From Planctomycetota bacterium (GTDB lineage Bacteria > Planctomycetota > Phycisphaerae > Sedimentisphaerales > Anaerobacaceae), in assembly GCA_026386835.1 (NCBI GenBank), contig JAPLMV010000023.1, positions 1 to 7,724 of the forward strand: a DNA stretch of 7,724 nucleotides, read 5' to 3'. Under the pieces are notes generated by a model, which saw nothing but the letters and a program-made list of their open reading frames with translations, had not been told where the DNA came from and searched no databases. This document shows positions 4,786 to 7,724 of this stretch, piece by piece (the stretch's first letter is position 1; each line of letters begins with the position of its first letter). The position numbers and the translations under genes are program-made.

Positions 4786-5319
4786 TTACGATTCCCAATA
4801 GGCGGCAGATTCGCGAATAGCCAGAGGCTTGCCAATGATTTCGTAATATATAATCGCATTACGCAGTTCATCCGTATCGTCGAATACCAAAAATGTTTCC
4901 TGTGGCGAAGCAGCTTGAGCAGCAGCTTGGTATGTTGTTGTTACTTTTGACTTTGCAGCCAAAGGTTTCCCCGCGGGTTCTCCAAAGTATTCTATCTTAG
5001 AACGGACCGGCTGAACAGATTCGTCAATCTGCTGGGCTGTATGTGTTAAATAGGGTTTAGTTTTTGGTTTGGCTATCGTGTGTGTTTTTTGTGCCGCAAG
5101 CTGCCGCAAAGGCATTTTCTGCTTGGGTATCGGCTGGGCGAGCGTTTCTTCTAAATCCTCATCGTCCTCGATTCCTTCGGTTTTTTTTGCCCTGGTCTTG
5201 GCGATGCCCTGAATAGCTGCGATTACAGCTATTACCACAAATACCAACAACTGTATCCAGGGCGCATTCTCTGAATTAGTAGGTGCAGCAAGAACAATTT
5301 GTGTTGCCCAAATGCTCAT
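4786..5319 (-). CDS. Membrane-anchored protein of unknown function, last gene of the FloA operon
   Basis: The 177-residue protein is not from a family I can name. Residues 21-39 (WIQLLVFVVIAVIAAIQGI) form one transmembrane helix; the basic stretch KTRAKK right after it puts the long C-terminal part in the cytoplasm. Residues 45-140 are low-complexity and probably disordered, rich in E/D, then P, K, Q and A. The C-terminus is compact: FDDTDELRNAIIYYEIIGKPLAIRE (146-170) looks like a conserved short helical motif, as in planctomycete proteins next to floA; that link is from memory. It may tether a partner to the FloA/NfeD membrane domain, which is inference from context. Start ATG at 5317-5319; the only SD-like sequence is GTGGGG (5328-5333), 8 bases upstream and inside a hairpin. 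The gap to floA is 65 bases. Confidence 0.72.
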   Translation of the reverse strand: MSIWATQIVLAAPTNSENAPWIQLLVFVVIAVIAAIQGIAKTRAKKTEGIEDDEDLEETLAQPIPKQKMPLRQLAAQKTHTIAKPKTKPYLTHTAQQIDESVQPVRSKIEYFGEPAGKPLAAKSKVTTTYQAAAQAASPQETFLVFDDTDELRNAIIYYEIIGKPLAIRESAAYWES

Positions 5320-5327
5320 AGTTCTGA

Positions 5328-5346
5328 CCCCACGTAAAATGTGGGG
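5328..5346 (-). promoter_or_regulatory. Intercistronic hairpin covering the ribosome site of the last operon gene
   Basis: CCCCAC (5328-5333) and GTGGGG (5341-5346) form a 6-bp GC-rich stem with a 7-base loop. On the minus strand the 3' arm reads GTGGGG and is the only SD-like sequence before the ATG at 5319. The stem could restrain translation of this gene relative to floA, or protect the 3' end of the floA message. No T-run follows, so it is not a standard terminator. Confidence 0.45.
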
Positions 5347-5384
5347 CGGCTAAATACTAACCAATATCGACTAACGACTAATTT

Positions 5385-6644
5385 TTATTCTTTCTTTTTA
5401 GGTTTTGCGATTGAGTCCCGCATTTCGGTATCTGCGACAATATTCTTCATACGGTAGTAATCCATAATACCGAGGTTGCCTTTCTGAAAAGCTTCGGCAA
5501 TAGCCAACGGTATCTTCGCCTCGTTTTCGACCACTTTGGCCCTATTTTCTTGTACGAGAGCTGTCATTTCCTGCTCACGAGCAACGGCCATAGCACGCCG
5601 CCCTTCCGCCTCTGCCTGACGCATTTTCTTGTCTGCCTCAGCTCTGTCGGTTTCGAGCTTGGCGCCGACATTGGCTATTTCAACATCTCTGGTGCTCACG
5701 CCGGCAACGCTTACATCGGCGATATCGATAGAGACAATTTCGAATGCTGTCTGAGCATCGAGACCGCTTTCCAAGACTTTCCGCGAAATGCGGTCGGGGT
5801 GTTCCAGCACGTCTTTATAAGTTTCTGCCGAACCAATTGCGCTGACAATGCCCTGGCCGACACGGGCAATAATAGTTTCATCGGTAGCGCCTCGTACCAA
5901 CTGGTTAATGTTTGACCGGACGGTAACTCGGGCTCGTACCAATAACCTGATGCCGTCCTTAGCAACGGCGTCAAGCGTCGTTGTCCTGTCCAGCGGACAA
6001 TCTATAATTTTCGGAGTAACAGTAGTTTCTACCGCTCTGAGTATGTCCCGCCCCGCCAGGTCGATTGCGCGGGCGACCTCGAAGGAAAGTGGAATCTTGG
6101 CTCGATTTGCTGCAATGATGGCCTGAACCACATCTATGACATGGCCGCCAGCGAAATGGTGCGCCTGTAACTGTGCGAAAGTAACTGGAAGGTCGGCCTT
6201 GCGAGCAATAATCAGGGCATTGACGCAAGTCATCACATCGCCCTGTGCCTGATAAGATGCCAAAAAGCGTTTTTTTTGCGCAGCTTTTTCTTTTAACCAG
6301 GGCTCATTGAGCTGTATATCACCATCTCGCTCCTGCAGGTCCTTGCGGCGAAACCAGTTCAAATCGACTAACCAGACACTTTCCAGATGTTGAGTGGTTA
6401 AATCAGAAATACCGGCCTGCACAGCCGCGATTTTGGCACGAACAATCTCTCCGCGAGGAACACCTCGCAAAGTCATTCCAATCAACTCAAAAATGCTGAC
6501 GTGTGCGCCGCTAAAAAAGGCCTTAATCCAAATCCTTATGAACGACAGGAATATAAGGACAGCAGCGAAAGCAGCTATACCAATTACAACCACCAATATT
6601 ACCAGGCCTTTGCCGGCTTCCGCCAATAAAAAACTTGTTTCCAT
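5385..6644 (-). CDS. floA: Flotillin-like FloA, long form with an extra N-terminal helical repeat
   Basis: FloA is an SPFH-like scaffold of bacterial membrane microdomains that affects membrane fluidity, signalling and secretion. Residues 13-36 are the membrane segment; VSIFELIGMTLR (49-60) follows. The family core is unmistakable: AGGHVIDVVQAIIAANRAKIPLSFEVARAIDLAGRDIL (165-202), ARVTVRSNINQLV, DETIIARVGQGIVSAIGS (256-272), GLDAQTAFEIVSIDIADV, the coiled coil TDRAEADKKMRQAEAEGRRAMAVAREQEM (332-360) and the C-terminus LGIMDYYRMKNIVADTEMRDSI. At 419 residues it is about 90 longer than Bacillus FloA. The excess lies between residues 66 and 145 (a second copy of a helical unit plus a charged linker), with a small insert near 314-322. 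Start ATG 6642-6644 has AGGAG at 6654-6658, 9 bases upstream. It lies 19 bases after the short nfeD gene in the same operon. Confidence 0.93.
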   Translation of the reverse strand: METSFLLAEAGKGLVILVVVIGIAAFAAVLIFLSFIRIWIKAFFSGAHVSIFELIGMTLRGVPRGEIVRAKIAAVQAGISDLTTQHLESVWLVDLNWFRRKDLQERDGDIQLNEPWLKEKAAQKKRFLASYQAQGDVMTCVNALIIARKADLPVTFAQLQAHHFAGGHVIDVVQAIIAANRAKIPLSFEVARAIDLAGRDILRAVETTVTPKIIDCPLDRTTTLDAVAKDGIRLLVRARVTVRSNINQLVRGATDETIIARVGQGIVSAIGSAETYKDVLEHPDRISRKVLESGLDAQTAFEIVSIDIADVSVAGVSTRDVEIANVGAKLETDRAEADKKMRQAEAEGRRAMAVAREQEMTALVQENRAKVVENEAKIPLAIAEAFQKGNLGIMDYYRMKNIVADTEMRDSIAKPKKKE

Positions 6645-6663
6645 TTTTGTATGCTCCTAAAAA

Positions 6664-7152
6664 TTATATTTTTTTTGTGACAACTATATTATTTCCTTCA
6701 ACTTCTTTAACTATTATTTCAACCGATGCCTCGATCATTCCACCCTGGGAGACGACACTATATCGTTTACCGCCTATTTCAGCGATACCTGATGGCCGCA
6801 GTTCTGTAACAGTTATCCCGCCTTTATTTCTAAGGTGGCTGAAATCTTCGTCACTAATTCCGGCTTCGCCGCGAGCTTCATCGAATTCTTCCTGATGTTC
6901 CATCAATATCATTTTACGTCCAAAAGGTATCTTCGGGAGAAGCTTGATTCCAAGTATAATCAGCACTGGAACGCAAACAAAAATAATAAGCAGGATAACC
7001 CATCCCGCTGTTCCGCCGGATAAGAAACCAAGGATTACGGCTGCTAATAAAGATGCTGCTGCAAGAACACCCAGTACCCCGCCCGAAGGCAGGATTGTTT
7101 CAAGAAATACTAATAGAATTCCAACAACTAATAATAAGACAGCATATATCAA
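6664..7152 (-). CDS. Short NfeD-family membrane protein
   Basis: NfeD proteins are membrane partners of SPFH proteins and carry an OB-fold in the cytoplasm. This 162-residue form has three membrane helices (about 3-20, 25-45 and 49-71), a charged linker (85-108) and a C-terminal OB-fold with the family signature GGITVTELRPSGIAEIGGKRYSVVSQGGMI...VEIIVKEVEGNNIVVTK (111-160). It lacks the ClpP-like protease domain of the long form. The start is TTG at 7150-7152, chosen because AGGAG at 7159-7163 precedes it by 6 bases and no in-frame ATG is near. It sits 23 bases after the upstream nfeD and 19 before floA, so the three are an operon. The OB domains of the two NfeD proteins are close in sequence, which suggests a tandem duplication or a conserved paralogue pair. 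Confidence 0.9.
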   Translation of the reverse strand: MIYAVLLLVVGILLVFLETILPSGGVLGVLAAASLLAAVILGFLSGGTAGWVILLIIFVCVPVLIILGIKLLPKIPFGRKMILMEHQEEFDEARGEAGISDEDFSHLRNKGGITVTELRPSGIAEIGGKRYSVVSQGGMIEASVEIIVKEVEGNNIVVTKKI

Positions 7153-7158
7153 AATACT

Positions 7159-7163
7159 CTCCT
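7159..7163 (-). promoter_or_regulatory. Shine-Dalgarno deciding the TTG start of the short nfeD
   Basis: Minus-strand AGGAG with 6-base spacing to TTG at 7150-7152. It supports a non-ATG start for the short NfeD protein. Confidence 0.7.
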
Positions 7164-7175
7164 CAATAGCATTTA

Positions 7176-7724
7176 CTAACAGACACTCTTGGCACCGGAT
7201 ATTTCCTTTACTACTATATTGTTTCCTTCGATAGATTCAACAATAATTTCTTTATTCTCATCTATGAACTCTCCGCGAGAGACGACATTCATCCGTTCCT
7301 GCCCAAATTGAGCAATACCGGATGGTCTTAGCTGGCTGATGGTGGTACCTTTCTGTGCAATTTCGACCAGCGGTTTCTCAGAAGCCATTGCATATTGTAC
7401 CGCATCAGTTTCCACCGGCCCAGCCAATATCAGTTTTCTGGCGATAGGAATTTTAGGCAGATATTTTGAGAACAGCCAGGCTAAAACGACAAAACCTGCT
7501 GCACCCAAGAATACGGCAAGGATTCCGTTGTCGAATAATTGCCAGTCGAGCTGAGTTTCAGGCCAAGGTACTTTATCCGGCGGATTTTTAATGAGCATGC
7601 CGAACATGCCCGCAAATACGCAAAGCAAACCGAGTACGCCTGCAATACCGAAGCCGGGCAAGATGAAAACTTCGACCGCGAGCAGAAGTAAACCCGTGAT
7701 AAATACCGCTACTTCAAGCCAGTT
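7176..7724 (-). CDS. Long-form NfeD protein, C-terminal part (5' end cut by window)
   Basis: The minus-strand frame runs off the right edge of the window with no start: reading from 7724 it gives NWLEVAVFITGLLLLAVEVFILPGFGIAGVLGLL. The TTG at 7659-7661 is an internal leucine of the conserved ILPGFGIAG motif. The visible 182 residues hold at least three membrane helices, a short PDKVPWPETQLDW loop and the OB-fold (GTTISQLRPSGIAQFGQERMNVVSRGEFID...EIIVESIEGNNIVVKE). This membrane layout matches the long NfeD class (NfeD1a, YqeZ-like), whose members carry a ClpP-class serine protease domain at the N-terminus; that domain would lie outside the window and cannot be confirmed. The stop is TAG. It is the first visible gene of the NfeD-NfeD-FloA operon. 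Confidence 0.88.
   Translation of the reverse strand, partial: NWLEVAVFITGLLLLAVEVFILPGFGIAGVLGLLCVFAGMFGMLIKNPPDKVPWPETQLDWQLFDNGILAVFLGAAGFVVLAWLFSKYLPKIPIARKLILAGPVETDAVQYAMASEKPLVEIAQKGTTISQLRPSGIAQFGQERMNVVSRGEFIDENKEIIVESIEGNNIVVKEISGAKSVC

Noticed and set aside
4630..4950. 106-codon plus-strand open frame crossing the nuclease end
   Set aside because: It overlaps the nuclease and the unknown membrane protein genes and contains the typical translation of the dispersed hairpin (DSCFRRND). A shadow, not a gene.
7659..7661. TTG as the start of the right-edge NfeD
   Set aside because: The frame stays open to the window edge and encodes a conserved membrane helix (NWLEVAVFITGLLLLAVEVFI) just upstream, so the TTG is internal.

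Overview
The window looks like chromosomal DNA from an environmental Planctomycetota bacterium, most likely of the class Phycisphaerae. This is an inference from three things: the NfeD-NfeD-FloA operon with a FloA longer than the Firmicutes form, the protein sequence style, and intergenic DNA crowded with short degenerate repeats. No rRNA, tRNA, CRISPR array, integrase or transposase was seen.

Left flank (1-1503). A murG-family glycosyltransferase gene on the plus strand has lost its start at the window edge. It converges on a small single-domain PilZ (c-di-GMP receptor) gene on the minus strand.

Middle (about 1504-4785). This part looks like an accessory island. It holds two repeat-rich non-coding stretches (1504-1884 and 2368-2765), with minisatellites of 7, 10 and 14 bp period and a 16-bp direct repeat. 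Between them is an orphan helix-turn-helix gene whose last codons and stop lie in repeat DNA. After the second stretch comes a two-gene plus-strand operon: a ribbon-helix-helix regulator, then a GmrSD/SspE-type restriction protein (DUF262 N-terminal half, DUF1524 HNH C-terminal half). The nuclease reading frame is intact except for one in-frame TAA at 4007-4009, which splits it into a 347-residue and a 213-residue part. This is the most interesting spot in the window. The gene may be freshly inactivated, phase-variable, read through, or working as two polypeptides.

Right flank (4786-7724). A minus-strand operon is read from the right edge: a C-terminal piece of a long NfeD protein, a short NfeD protein, FloA, and a membrane-anchored protein of unknown function. 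NfeD and SPFH proteins work together in membrane microdomains. FloA is unusual in seeming to carry an extra copy of a helical repeat unit in its N-terminal half. A hairpin precedes the last gene and covers its only SD-like sequence. A second hairpin of the dispersed CTGGATTCCTGC type lies between this operon and the nuclease gene.

Core housekeeping genes on both sides of a repeat-bounded, regulated restriction module fit insertion of a defence cassette into a permissive intergenic site. No other defence gene is visible.
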